Shown here: positions 34,398 through 42,928 of the stretch, one piece after another
How the letters are laid out: every line of letters begins with the position of its first letter
Position numbering within the stretch: position 1 is the stretch's first letter
From: Candidatus Parachristensenella avicola
GTDB lineage: Bacteria > Bacillota > Clostridia > Christensenellales > UMGS416
Direction: 5' to 3'
Length of the DNA stretch: 45,315 nucleotides
NCBI GenBank assembly: GCA_904420205.1
Contig: CAJFUN010000040.1
Span: 1-45,315 of the forward strand
Notes under the pieces: model-generated
What the model saw: only the letters and a program-made list of their open reading frames with translations
The model's database searches: none
Told to the model about the DNA's origin: nothing
Position numbers and translations under genes: made by a program

Positions 34398-36362
34398 ATG
34401 AGCGAGCAAAACGTCCAGAACCCCATGACCGAACAGGAATACTCCCAGGTAGTGAAGATCCGCCGGGAAAAGCTGGATGAACTCAAAGCCCAGGGGCTTG
34501 ATCCCTTTGAGAAGGTGCGCTTTTCGCGTACCCATCATTCAGCGGAAATCGTCGGCCAATATGATGCGCTTGAGGGCGAAACGGTGGCGGTGGCGGGCCG
34601 CCTGATGGCTAAACGGATCATGGGCAAGGCCAGCTTCGGCCATGTGCTGGACGCTGTCGGCTCCATTCAGATCTATCTGCGCCGAGACGAGCTGCCGGAA
34701 GGGCAGTACGACGCCTTTAAGAAAATGGATATCGGCGACCTGGTAGGCGTCAACGGCCGGGTGTTCAAAACCCGTACCGGCGAGGTAAGCCTCCATGTGA
34801 CGCAGATCGAACTGCTGGCTAAGTCGCTGCTTCCGCTGCCGGAGAAGTTCCACGGTCTAAAAGACCCGGACCTGCGCTACCGGCAGCGCTATGTGGATCT
34901 CATCGTGAACCCGGAGGTGCGCGATACCTTTAAGATGCGCTCGGCCATCCTGCGGGAGATCCGCCGGTATATGGATGAGCGGGGTTATCTAGAGGTCGAA
35001 ACGCCGGTGCTGCACGACCATGCCACCAATTCCAACGCGCGCCCCTTCAAGACCCACCATAACACCTTGGATATGGATATGTACCTGCGGGTGGAGACGG
35101 AACTGGCACTGAAGCGCTTAATCGTGGGCGGACTGGAAAAGGTCTACGAAATCGGCCGTATTTTCCGAAACGAGGGCATGGATACCCGCCATAATCCGGA
35201 GTTTACCTCCATCGAGATGTATGAAGCCTATACGGACTACAAGGGAATGATGGACCTGGCGGAGGGGCTCTTTGTCCACATTGGACAGGCGCTGCGCGGC
35301 ACGCTTGAGATCCCCTATCAGGGCAGGATCATTGACCTGACGCCCCCTTGGCGGCGAATGACCATGGTCGAGGCCGTTAAGCAATATGCCGGCGTGGATA
35401 TGCTGGCCGTGGAGGGAGACGAAGCGGCGCGGGCTCTGGCGCGGGAAAAGGGCGTGCCCGTCCGGGAAGACGATACCTGGGGTGAAGTGCTGAACGCATT
35501 CTTCGAGGAAAAGGTCGAGGAGAACCTGGTGCAGCCCACCTTTATCTACGATTATCCGGTAGAAGTATCGCCGCTGGCCAAGCGCAAGAAGGACGATCCC
35601 CGGCTGACCGAGCGTTTTGAGTTCTTCATGAACTGCCAGGAGATGGGCAACGCCTTTAGCGAGCTCAATGATCCCATCGACCAGCGGGAGCGCTTTGTGC
35701 GCCAAGCCATCGCGAAGCACGGCGAAAACGCTGAATTTGAGATTGACGAAGACTTTGTTACCGCGTTAGAATATGGTATGCCGCCTACGGGAGGCATGGG
35801 GATCGGCGTAGACCGGATGGTGATGCTGTTTACCGATGCGCCGTCCATTCGCGACGTGCTGCTATTCCCCACGATGAGGCCGCGGGATAAGAATCAGGCG
35901 CCGAGGAAGGAAGAAGCAACAGCCGTGCAGCAAGCGCAAAGCGCTTCTGACGAAGCGGTAAGCGTGTCTGCATCAAGCGTGCAGATCGATCTTTCCAAGG
36001 TGAGAATTGAGCCGCTATTTGAGGAGTCGGTCGATTTTGATACCTTTGCTAAGTCCGATTTCCGCGTAGTAAAGGTTGAGGCCTGTGAAGCGGTTGCTAA
36101 GTCGAAAAAGCTCCTAAAATTCACTTTAGATGATGGGAGTGGCCGGAAGCGTACGATCTTGAGCGGTATTCATGAATATTACGAGCCAGAGCAGCTGATT
36201 GGGAAGACCTGCGTGGCCATTACGAACCTGCCGCCGAGAACGATGATGGGCATTGCGTCCGAGGGTATGCTCATTTCAGCCGTGTACGAGTACGACGGGC
36301 GGGAAGGACTGCATCTGCTGATGTTGGATGACGCGATCCCGGCAGGCGCGAAGCTCTATTAA
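34398..36362 (+). CDS. lysS: Lysyl-tRNA synthetase (class II) with C-terminal tRNA-binding domain
   Basis: The first 500 or so residues are a normal class II LysRS: OB anticodon-binding domain (about 60-170), motif 2 (FRNEGMDTRHNPEFTS, about 255-270) and motif 3 (GMGIGVDRMVMLF, about 464-476). After a linker rich in Ala, Ser, Glu and Gln (about 505-530) comes a complete MetRS-beta/Trbp111/EMAP-type OB domain (about 545-654): FAKSDFRVVKV, KSKKLLKFTLDDG, RTILSGIHEYYEPEQLIGK and MGIASEGMLIS. The total of 654 residues is about 150 longer than usual LysRS. The added domain should bind tRNA non-specifically and raise affinity. The linker DNA looks less GC-rich than its neighbours. Start with AAAGGAGAG at 34398. 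Confidence 0.94.
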   Translation: MSEQNVQNPMTEQEYSQVVKIRREKLDELKAQGLDPFEKVRFSRTHHSAEIVGQYDALEGETVAVAGRLMAKRIMGKASFGHVLDAVGSIQIYLRRDELPEGQYDAFKKMDIGDLVGVNGRVFKTRTGEVSLHVTQIELLAKSLLPLPEKFHGLKDPDLRYRQRYVDLIVNPEVRDTFKMRSAILREIRRYMDERGYLEVETPVLHDHATNSNARPFKTHHNTLDMDMYLRVETELALKRLIVGGLEKVYEIGRIFRNEGMDTRHNPEFTSIEMYEAYTDYKGMMDLAEGLFVHIGQALRGTLEIPYQGRIIDLTPPWRRMTMVEAVKQYAGVDMLAVEGDEAARALAREKGVPVREDDTWGEVLNAFFEEKVEENLVQPTFIYDYPVEVSPLAKRKKDDPRLTERFEFFMNCQEMGNAFSELNDPIDQRERFVRQAIAKHGENAEFEIDEDFVTALEYGMPPTGGMGIGVDRMVMLFTDAPSIRDVLLFPTMRPRDKNQAPRKEEATAVQQAQSASDEAVSVSASSVQIDLSKVRIEPLFEESVDFDTFAKSDFRVVKVEACEAVAKSKKLLKFTLDDGSGRKRTILSGIHEYYEPEQLIGKTCVAITNLPPRTMMGIASEGMLISAVYEYDGREGLHLLMLDDAIPAGAKLY

Positions 36363-36374
36363 AAGCAAAGCTAT

Positions 36375-36402
36375 ATATCCCCGCTGCAAGGCTCGGGGGA
36401 TG
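36375..36402 (+). repeat. Hairpin in the lysS downstream gap
   Basis: ATCCCCG and CGGGGGAT flank a short loop (about 36377-36402). No T run follows, so termination is doubtful. Confidence 0.45.
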
Positions 36403-36448
36403 ATAAGATACTACAAGATACGCCAACGGACCGCTTAAGGAGGCCGGC

Positions 36449-37177
36449 ATGGATTTAAGGCTAACCAAAGAACGAATGCGGATGTTCTGGGAGTATGGAA
36501 AAGGGCGCGTATTTATCGCCATCGTGGCGGCAGTTGCCATTTTTTATACGCTTTTCCAGCTGACCCGCCCGGTAGTGCCCGCAGCGCAGCGGTTTGATAT
36601 CCTGCAGGGCGGCATCTACGTGGAGGAAGGCGTCCAGGCTTGGTCGCAGGAGCTGCTCAGCGGCATAACGGTAAATCAGACCCAGATTAACATTGAAGGC
36701 CTGACACTGGATGAATACGGCGCCAGCGACGCGCAGATGGTAATGGCTAGCCGCATGACCGGACAGGACGGTGATCTTTTCATCATTCCTTACACAGTAT
36801 ATCAGGCGTTGGCCAAGAGCGATAATCTGGTGAATTTGGAAGACCCCATTCCAGGGGACCCGGAGGGGCGTTCGGTGCTGGACCGGCTGGAGCTGCCGGA
36901 GGCGATTGAACCGGAGCGGTGCCGCATTACCGTCACCACGACGGATGCCGATGGGAACGAGGTTTCGGCCCGGGAGATCTGCGGGATTGATGCTTCCAAC
37001 ATATTCGGACTTTTGGAAATTGGCGTTGTGCCAACCGACTATGTGATCTGCATTCCCGACTATCGGGAGCTGGATTATGAAAACATCGTCCGTGTCATTC
37101 AGTGGATGGTGGATGAGAAGCTTGACTATGAGGAACCGGCTACCCAGACGACCACGGCTGCCGAGCAGAACCAATAA
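36449..37177 (+). CDS. Membrane-anchored extracytoplasmic protein, unknown function
   Basis: A 242-residue protein with a basic start, one membrane span (VFIAIVAAVAIFYTLFQL, about 21-38) and an outside domain. The domain resembles part of a periplasmic-binding-like fold (GDLFIIPYTVYQALAKSDNLVNLED, a phrase common in family-1 binding proteins) but is too short for a full receptor. The C-terminus is Thr/Ala/Glu-rich. AAGGAGG precedes the ATG. A terminator follows, so it seems to be a single-gene unit or the tail of greA-lysS. I do not recognise the family. Confidence 0.75.
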   Translation: MDLRLTKERMRMFWEYGKGRVFIAIVAAVAIFYTLFQLTRPVVPAAQRFDILQGGIYVEEGVQAWSQELLSGITVNQTQINIEGLTLDEYGASDAQMVMASRMTGQDGDLFIIPYTVYQALAKSDNLVNLEDPIPGDPEGRSVLDRLELPEAIEPERCRITVTTTDADGNEVSAREICGIDASNIFGLLEIGVVPTDYVICIPDYRELDYENIVRVIQWMVDEKLDYEEPATQTTTAAEQNQ

Positions 37178-37187
37178 AATGAAGTCC

Positions 37188-37219
37188 GGCTGCCCCAAAC
37201 GACGGGGCAGCCTTTTTTT
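37188..37219 (+). terminator. Intrinsic terminator
   Basis: A perfect 9-base stem GGCTGCCCC / GGGGCAGCC (37188-37196 with 37204-37212), followed by seven Ts. Confidence 0.95.
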
Positions 37220-37236
37220 GAAGAATCGAGGATGCT

Positions 37237-38595
37237 ATGACGGAAAAGATGCCGATTATCGCCATGCTGGAGGCCTATAGCAAGCGGCGGACCGACCGAT
37301 GGCACATGCCGGGGCATAAAGGCGAATTCCCTTCCCTCTCTGGCGCATGGGACGTGACGGAAGTGGCGGGAACGGATAACCTGCATCATCCGGCTGAAGG
37401 AATCGCTCAAGCGCAGCAGCTGTTGGCTCGAACTGTGGGTGCGTCCCATAGCCATTTGCTGGTGGGCGGCTCTTCCGCTGGGCTTCACGCCATGCTGACG
37501 ATGTTGGCTCCAGGGGATGCAATCATCCTCTCCCGCTGGGTGCACAAGGCGGTAGTCAACGCAGCGCAGCTATATGGCCTTGTGCCCCATTGGGTGCAGC
37601 CTGCTTGGAGTCGTGCGGAGCAGCTGCCGGAAGACCGGCCGGAGGACCTGGTGGCGGCCATGGAGCGTAATCCCCAAGCGAAAGCGATATTGGTGACAAC
37701 GCCTGATTACTACGGGCGCTGCCTCCCGCTGGAAGCGATCAGCCGCTGCGCACACCGGCTGGGGATGCTGGTGATGGTGGATAGCGCGCACGGTGCCCAT
37801 CTGCCTTTTTCCCCGTTGCTGCCGCCCTCCCCGGCCGCATGGGCGGATCTATGGGTGGCCAGCGCACATAAAACCCTTGGCGCGCTTACGCAGAGCGCCT
37901 GGCTGCACGCATCCGCCAGGATACCGGAGGATAGACTGATGCGGAGCCTGGCTTGGGTGCAAAGCTCCAGCCCCAGCTACTGGTTGATGGCCTCGCTGGA
38001 TCAGGCCCGAGCCCAAGCGGAGCGCGCCGACTGGGCGGGCTTGATTGAACGATGCGAGGATTTTCGCCGGAAGGCCGGGACGCTGGAGGGGATCCATATC
38101 TTCCCCAGCGACGATCCGACTCGGCTGGTCATTGACGTGGCGAATCGGATGGGAAGCGGTTTGGCTGCGGCTCGGGTTTTGTCTGAAAGCGGGATTGAGC
38201 TGGAGATGGCCGATAGCCGGCGGTTGGTTGCCATCGCGACGCCTTGGGACAAGCCGGAGAAATTCGACCGCCTGATTGCAGCGCTGGCCCGGCTGCCCCA
38301 GAGGAAAGCGGCTATGGAACTGCCTCCGCTACCGGAGCCCGGCGAGCGGGCGGCGCCGCTGACCTGCGCGCGGGGCCCGAGGCGAGCGGTCGAATTAGCC
38401 TGTGCCGCGGGGGAAATCGCAGCGGATGCCGCCGGCGCATATCCGCCCGGCATTGCCCTTTGGCAACCGGGAGAGCGAATTACGCCGGCGCAGATTGCAT
38501 ATTTGCAGGCGCTTGGGGCGCAAGGCGCTGAGTTGTTTGGCATATATGACGGGAAAGTGGAGGTAGCCAATGGTTTATCGATCGGTGATATTTGA
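37237..38595 (+). CDS. Orn/Lys/Arg decarboxylase family protein (YaaO-like)
   Basis: A 452-residue PLP enzyme of fold type I, class Orn/Lys/Arg decarboxylase. Visible are RWHMPGHKG near the N-terminus, LVGGSSAGLHAML (cofactor phosphate site), VDSAHGAHLPF, and SAHKTLGALTQS with the PLP lysine at residue 212. A short C-terminal decarboxylase domain follows. The position upstream of tmk matches yaaO of Bacillus; the substrate of such short members is usually not proven (arginine decarboxylase SpeA is related). Start ATG 37237 with GAGGATG. The next gene overlaps its 3' end by 26 bases. Confidence 0.88.
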   Translation: MTEKMPIIAMLEAYSKRRTDRWHMPGHKGEFPSLSGAWDVTEVAGTDNLHHPAEGIAQAQQLLARTVGASHSHLLVGGSSAGLHAMLTMLAPGDAIILSRWVHKAVVNAAQLYGLVPHWVQPAWSRAEQLPEDRPEDLVAAMERNPQAKAILVTTPDYYGRCLPLEAISRCAHRLGMLVMVDSAHGAHLPFSPLLPPSPAAWADLWVASAHKTLGALTQSAWLHASARIPEDRLMRSLAWVQSSSPSYWLMASLDQARAQAERADWAGLIERCEDFRRKAGTLEGIHIFPSDDPTRLVIDVANRMGSGLAAARVLSESGIELEMADSRRLVAIATPWDKPEKFDRLIAALARLPQRKAAMELPPLPEPGERAAPLTCARGPRRAVELACAAGEIAADAAGAYPPGIALWQPGERITPAQIAYLQALGAQGAELFGIYDGKVEVANGLSIGDI

Positions 38596-39220
38596 CTTAG
38601 ACGGCACCTTGAGCGATTCCAGTGAAGGAATTATGAAGGGTGTACGATACGCGATGGAGCGCTTCGGCGTGGCGGATATTCCGGAGGAAACCCTGCGCCG
38701 TTTCATTGGCCCGCCGCTCTACGATACCTTTTCTCAAATCTTTGGCTTAACCTCGGAGCAGGCGGATCGCGCTGTAACCCTGTACCGGGAATATTACATC
38801 CCCAAGGGTATGTATGAAAACCGGCTTTATCCTGGAATTAAGGAGCTGCTGGAGCGGCTGAATGCCGCCGGCGCAGCGCTATATATCTGTACCTCAAAGC
38901 CGAAAACCGTGACAGATCGCGTGCTGGATTATTTGGGTGTTGCAGAGGCCTTTCAAGGGGTGGTTGGAGCCAGCATGGACCGGAGCCTTAACGATAAGCC
39001 ATCCCTTTTGCGGCTTCTGCTGCAGGAACGGCAGCCTACCCGGCCGGCAGTCATGGTTGGCGACACTCGCTTTGATTTGGAGGCAGCGGCCGCCTGCGGC
39101 CTGGAGGCCATAGCCGTGCGGTGGGGGTTCGGACTGGAAGAAGAGCTGGCGCGTGCGGACTGGCAGGCGGAAACGCCGCAGGCGCTGGGCGATTATCTGC
39201 TTAAGGAGATGGAAGCATGA
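38570..39220 (+). CDS. HAD-superfamily hydrolase (phosphoglycolate phosphatase-like)
   Basis: A 216-residue HAD enzyme of subfamily IA: FDLDGTLSDSS with nucleophile Asp9 and Asp11, a four-helix cap (about 15-85), motif II ICTSKP, Lys in DKPSLL and motif IV VGDTRFDLEAAAACG. The sequence is close to YjjG/PGP-type phosphatases; the substrate is unknown. Start with GTGGAGGT overlaps the decarboxylase end, and its stop overlaps tmk (ATGA), so three genes are coupled. This HAD gene is absent from the Bacillus version of the cluster. Confidence 0.87.
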   Translation: MVYRSVIFDLDGTLSDSSEGIMKGVRYAMERFGVADIPEETLRRFIGPPLYDTFSQIFGLTSEQADRAVTLYREYYIPKGMYENRLYPGIKELLERLNAAGAALYICTSKPKTVTDRVLDYLGVAEAFQGVVGASMDRSLNDKPSLLRLLLQERQPTRPAVMVGDTRFDLEAAAACGLEAIAVRWGFGLEEELARADWQAETPQALGDYLLKEMEA

Positions 39221-39846
39221 AAAAAAGGCCGCCGTTTCTCACCTTTGAAGGCCCGGACGGAGCGGGTAAATCCACACAGATCGCCTATGCCGCCGGCTTC
39301 CTGCGTGAGCTGGGGTATGAGGTAGAATGTAGCCGCGAGCCCGGAGGCACCGCTATTGGCGAGCGGATACGCGAGCTCTTGCTGGATAAAGCGAATAAGG
39401 ATATGACTGCCCGGACAGAACTATTGCTATATGCAGCTTCTCGGGCACAGCATGTGGAGCAGCGAATTCTTCCTGCGCTCCAAGCGGGGCGGGCAGTAGT
39501 GCTGGACCGCTATATGGATTCGACCATGGCCTTCCAGGGATACGGGCGTCAACTGGGGAGAGCAATGGTAGAGCAGGCCAACGACATGGCTACCGGCGGC
39601 CTTACGCCTGATCTTACTTTTGTTCTGGTGCTGGAGCCGCAGGCCGCCCGGGAGCGGATGAGCGGCAAGCCGCTGGACCGCATGGAGCTGGAAGCCGAGT
39701 CGTTCCGCCGCAGGGTCTATGAGGGCTTTCTGAGCCTAAAGACGGTGGATCCGGCAAGGATTGTGCTTTTGGACGCACGACAATCGATCGAAGAACTGAG
39801 CGAAGCGATTGGCCGCATACTCCGAGAGCGGATTTGTAAAGAATGA
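39217..39846 (+). CDS. tmk: Thymidylate kinase
   Basis: Tmk phosphorylates dTMP to dTDP for DNA synthesis. The 209-residue protein has the P-loop FEGPDGAGKST (residues 10-20), the SREPGGTAIGERIRELLLD segment, the VLDRYMDSTMAFQGYGR substrate motif and a LID region (MSGKPLDRMELE). The ATG overlaps the HAD stop by 4 bases. It is followed by a 120-base gap with a separate promoter for darA. Confidence 0.96.
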   Translation: MKKRPPFLTFEGPDGAGKSTQIAYAAGFLRELGYEVECSREPGGTAIGERIRELLLDKANKDMTARTELLLYAASRAQHVEQRILPALQAGRAVVLDRYMDSTMAFQGYGRQLGRAMVEQANDMATGGLTPDLTFVLVLEPQAARERMSGKPLDRMELEAESFRRRVYEGFLSLKTVDPARIVLLDARQSIEELSEAIGRILRERICKE

Positions 39847-39894
39847 AATTAGGCATATCCACCAATGAGCTTTAAGCTGTTTCGGATAAAATAG

Positions 39895-39923
39895 TTGACA
39901 ATTTCATGCAAAGCATGTATGAT
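39895..39923 (+). promoter_or_regulatory. darA: Promoter for darA with palindromic spacer
   Basis: A perfect TTGACA (39895-39900), a 17-base spacer and TATGAT (39918-39923). The spacer contains CATGC-AAA-GCATG (39905-39917), a perfect inverted repeat in an operator-like position. Confidence 0.8.
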
Positions 39924-39967
39924 ATAAGCAGAAAAATCCCTTTGAGGATAGATTAGGAGGATTCGGT

Positions 39968-40297
39968 ATGAAGCTGATTATCGCAATTGTCCAAGATGAG
40001 GATGCGGGCCGCCTGATTAGTAACCTAATGCAGGAAGGATATAGCGTAACGAAGCTTGCAACGACCGGTGGATTCCTTCGTGCAGGCAATACGACCCTTT
40101 TGTTGGGCGTAGATGACCATAAGCTGGATGGCGCGCTGGCGCTTATCGAAAAGATCGGCCATTCCCGCAAACAAGTGGCCACCTCTCCCTCTCCCGTGGC
40201 TGGCAGCACGGGCGCCTATGTGCCTTATCCCATTGAGGTTGTAGTAGGCGGCGCTACGGTGTTCGTTCTGGACGTGGAGAAGTTCAAGAAGTACTAA
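39968..40297 (+). CDS. darA: Cyclic-di-AMP receptor, PII-like
   Basis: DarA (YaaQ/PstA) is a trimeric PII-like protein that binds c-di-AMP. The 109-residue product matches over its length: MKLIIAIVQDEDAGRLISNLM, the KLATTGGFLRAGNTTLLLGVDD ligand loop, and the C-terminal EVVVGGATVFVLDVEKF. The position between tmk and holB is the same as in Bacillus and other Firmicutes. AGGAGG lies upstream of the ATG. Its presence implies c-di-AMP signalling in this organism; its downstream target is not known. Confidence 0.94.
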   Translation: MKLIIAIVQDEDAGRLISNLMQEGYSVTKLATTGGFLRAGNTTLLLGVDDHKLDGALALIEKIGHSRKQVATSPSPVAGSTGAYVPYPIEVVVGGATVFVLDVEKFKKY

Positions 40298-40306
40298 GGT
40301 TCATCG

Positions 40307-41314
40307 ATGGATACCGGACAGATGCCGGCCCTGATCGGGCAACAAGAGCTTTTGGATGCAATGCGGTCCGCCATTTCGGCAGGCCGCATTGGTCATGCCC
40401 TGATTCTTTCAGGACCGGCGGGATCGGGGAAATATACGTTGGCGCTGTGGTTGACGCAGGCGCTGATGTGCCAAAGCCGCACGGAGATCCCCTGCGGCCG
40501 GTGCCCCGGTTGTAAAAAGGTGCGCTCCGGCAACCACGCGGATGTGAAGATTATCGAGCCGGGGAAAGGGGTCAAATCCCTAAAGGTGGAGGACGTAGAG
40601 CAGCTACAGCACGCCATGACAAACCGCGCCTATGAAGGCGGTCGACGGGTGTTCATTCTGCGGTCGGCGCACCTTCTGACGCCGCAGGCGCAGAACAAGC
40701 TGCTGAAAACGCTGGAGGAACCGCCGCCAGGCGTGACGCTGATGCTGCTGGCAGATCATACGGCCCCGCTGCTGCCCACGGTGGTTTCCCGATGTCAGCA
40801 GATCCGCATGCGGCGCGTTAACGCCGGGCAGATCGAGTCGGCCCTGCGCGAGCGGTGGAATATTCCCGAGGCGAGGGCGCGCCATGCGGCCCAAGCCTGC
40901 GATGGCTGGGTGGGTTCTGCCTTGGGGCTGGCGCAAGATGAGGAATACTGGATGCTGCGCCAAGCTGCGCTGGAGATGCTGGAACAGGTGGACAAGCCCG
41001 GCGGGATTATGCGGATTATAACGATGGCCGAGCCCTATAAGGCCCAGTGGCCCCGGCTTATCACCATATGGCAAGGTTTGCTCCGGGATGCGGCGCTAAG
41101 CGTCGAGAGCAGGATGCATCCGGATCTAGCAGCTCGGTTAAGCGCGTTGGGCGCGCGCTTTTCCGGCGAGAAAATACAGAAAATGTGGTGGTCATGCCAT
41201 CAGGCCCAGCAACGGCTGGCAGGAAACGCTAACGCAGCGCTTGTGATGGATTGGCTGCTTTCAACGTGGGAAGGACGTGACGAGATTGGCTCTGGTGATT
41301 GGCGTCCGCTTTAA
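40307..41314 (+). CDS. holB: DNA polymerase III delta' subunit
   Basis: A clamp-loader AAA+ subunit of 335 residues. The N-terminal part has the GQQELLDAMRSAI start, a P-loop-like GPAGSGKYTLAL, a four-Cys zinc module (C...CGRCPGC), AHLLTPQAQNKLLKTLEEPP and the SRC arginine motif in VVSRCQQ. The C-terminal collar region is more variable. It follows darA by 9 bases and overlaps ricT by 38 bases. Bacillus has yaaR between darA and holB; it is absent here. Confidence 0.93.
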   Translation: MDTGQMPALIGQQELLDAMRSAISAGRIGHALILSGPAGSGKYTLALWLTQALMCQSRTEIPCGRCPGCKKVRSGNHADVKIIEPGKGVKSLKVEDVEQLQHAMTNRAYEGGRRVFILRSAHLLTPQAQNKLLKTLEEPPPGVTLMLLADHTAPLLPTVVSRCQQIRMRRVNAGQIESALRERWNIPEARARHAAQACDGWVGSALGLAQDEEYWMLRQAALEMLEQVDKPGGIMRIITMAEPYKAQWPRLITIWQGLLRDAALSVESRMHPDLAARLSALGARFSGEKIQKMWWSCHQAQQRLAGNANAALVMDWLLSTWEGRDEIGSGDWRPL

Positions 41315-42494
41315 GCGGATGGGTAAGGTATACTATTTTGATCCGGGCGAGCTTGCATTCACCGAGGGCGACGGCGTCATCGTCGAGACCGTGCGGGGAA
41401 TTGAATACGGCGATGTCGCCATGCTGCCCCGGGAAGTGCCGGAGACGGAGGTAGTGGCCCCGCTTAAGCCTGTCATTCGGGTGGCTACCGAGGCGGATAA
41501 GCGCCAGGTGCAGGAGAACGAGCAAAAGGAGCGGGAGGCCCTGGTGATTGGCGCTGAGCGCATCGCTGAGCACAAGTTAGATATGAAACTTGTCGACGTG
41601 GAATATACCTTCGACGGGAAAAAGGTGGTATTCTACTTTACAGCGGATGGCCGGGTGGATTTCCGGGATCTCGTCCGCGATCTGGCCGCCCGCTTCCGCA
41701 CGCGCATTGAACTTAGGCAGATTGGCGTGCGCGATGAGGCTAAGATGTTGGGCGGATTGGGGCCCTGCGGCCGTATAGTATGCTGCAAGAGCTTTATGAA
41801 CGATTTCATTCCGGTATCCATCCGCATGGCTAAGGACCAGAGCATCTCACTGAACCCCACTAAGATCTCTGGACTTTGCGGGCGGCTGATGTGCTGCCTG
41901 CAGTTTGAGCATGAGACCTATGTCAAGGCGCGCAAGGAGCTGCCGAAAGCGGGCGCAGATGTGATTACGCCCGACGGCCCTGGCGAGGTAGCGGAGGTGC
42001 AGATTCTGCGCGAGCGGCTTAAGGTTAGGGTTACGTTGCCCGATATGACCTGCGACCTGCGGGAGTATGCGCTTTCTGAACTGCAGATCGTCAGCAAGGA
42101 AGAGCGGGAAGCTGCGGTGAAGGAGTTGGCCGATAAGGCGCCAGTGGTTACGCCTCGGCCGCCCCGGCCTGCGCCGGAACCGCGGCCTTGGCAAAAGGCC
42201 AAAGCCCAGCAGGCCGAGCGGGTCCGCCAGGAGGCGACGATCCGGGAGGCGCAGCCGGAGGAGACCGAAGGTGCGGAGCCGGCTTCCTTGCAGGAGGGTC
42301 AGGATAAACCAAGGCGTCCGCGCCGCAGGCCGGAGGGCGCCCGCCAGCCGGCTAAAGAGGACGCTGGAGAGAAAAAGGCCGGCAGCGACCGCCCCAGGCG
42401 CAACCGCCATTTTCAGGGCGGCCGCCGCAAGGGTGGACCAGGAAATAAGCCCCATGAGCCTTCTGCCAATAAAACGCCGGACAATCCCTCGTAG
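41277..42494 (+). CDS. ricT: RicT/PSP1 protein with long basic C-terminal tail
   Basis: RicT (YaaT) of Bacillus works with RicA and RicF as an iron-sulfur complex that helps RNase Y process mRNAs. The first 275 or so residues match: VIGVRFKRMGKVYYFDPG, VETVRGIEYG, the PSP1 core and the Cys-rich segments GGLGPCGRIVCCKSF and ISGLCGRLMCCLQFEHE, likely cluster ligands. An extra tail (about 290-405) is rich in Pro, Arg, Lys, Glu and Gly and predicted disordered. The start appears to be GTG at 41277, behind GGAAGGAC, because the N-terminal strand aligns from there. It overlaps holB. Confidence 0.92.
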   Translation: MTRLALVIGVRFKRMGKVYYFDPGELAFTEGDGVIVETVRGIEYGDVAMLPREVPETEVVAPLKPVIRVATEADKRQVQENEQKEREALVIGAERIAEHKLDMKLVDVEYTFDGKKVVFYFTADGRVDFRDLVRDLAARFRTRIELRQIGVRDEAKMLGGLGPCGRIVCCKSFMNDFIPVSIRMAKDQSISLNPTKISGLCGRLMCCLQFEHETYVKARKELPKAGADVITPDGPGEVAEVQILRERLKVRVTLPDMTCDLREYALSELQIVSKEEREAAVKELADKAPVVTPRPPRPAPEPRPWQKAKAQQAERVRQEATIREAQPEETEGAEPASLQEGQDKPRRPRRRPEGARQPAKEDAGEKKAGSDRPRRNRHFQGGRRKGGPGNKPHEPSANKTPDNPS

Positions 42495-42499
42495 CGGGT

Positions 42500-42528
42500 T
42501 TACATGGAGCGGGGAATTATGCTATAAT
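42500..42528 (+). promoter_or_regulatory. Promoter for the ferredoxin gene
   Basis: TTACAT (42500-42505), a 17-base spacer and an extended -10 (TG-C-TATAAT, with TATAAT at 42523-42528). Confidence 0.75.
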
Positions 42529-42580
42529 CAGCGGGATTCAAGCCATTGGCTTGGGTTATCGATAGACTGAAATAACCTGA

Positions 42581-42766
<186 letters not shown>

Positions 42767-42778
42767 TCAATCCCAACA

Positions 42779-42810
42779 AAAGAGCCCAGCTTTTTGCTGG
42801 GCTTTTTTGT
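42779..42810 (+). terminator. Intrinsic terminator after the ferredoxin gene
   Basis: AGCCCAGC (42783-42790) pairs with GCTGGGCT (42796-42803), followed by a T run. A flanking AACAAAA/TTTTGTT extension lengthens the stem. Confidence 0.93.
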
Positions 42811-42849
42811 TGGAAGGGAGGAAATCATTACGAAAGTGTTACAAAAGGG

Positions 42850-42894
42850 TTGCGTAAATATCCGTGATATGCTATCATCATCCCATATTGGGAT
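42850..42894 (+). promoter_or_regulatory. Promoter and operator-like palindrome of the SpoIID gene
   Basis: TTGCGT (42850-42855), a 17-base spacer and TATCAT (42873-42878). A perfect inverted repeat ATCCCA-TAT-TGGGAT (42880-42894) covers the predicted transcription start, a typical repressor-site position. Confidence 0.6.
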
Positions 42895-42928
42895 ATAATA
42901 TAATCAGAAATTTGAAGGAGCGGAGAAT

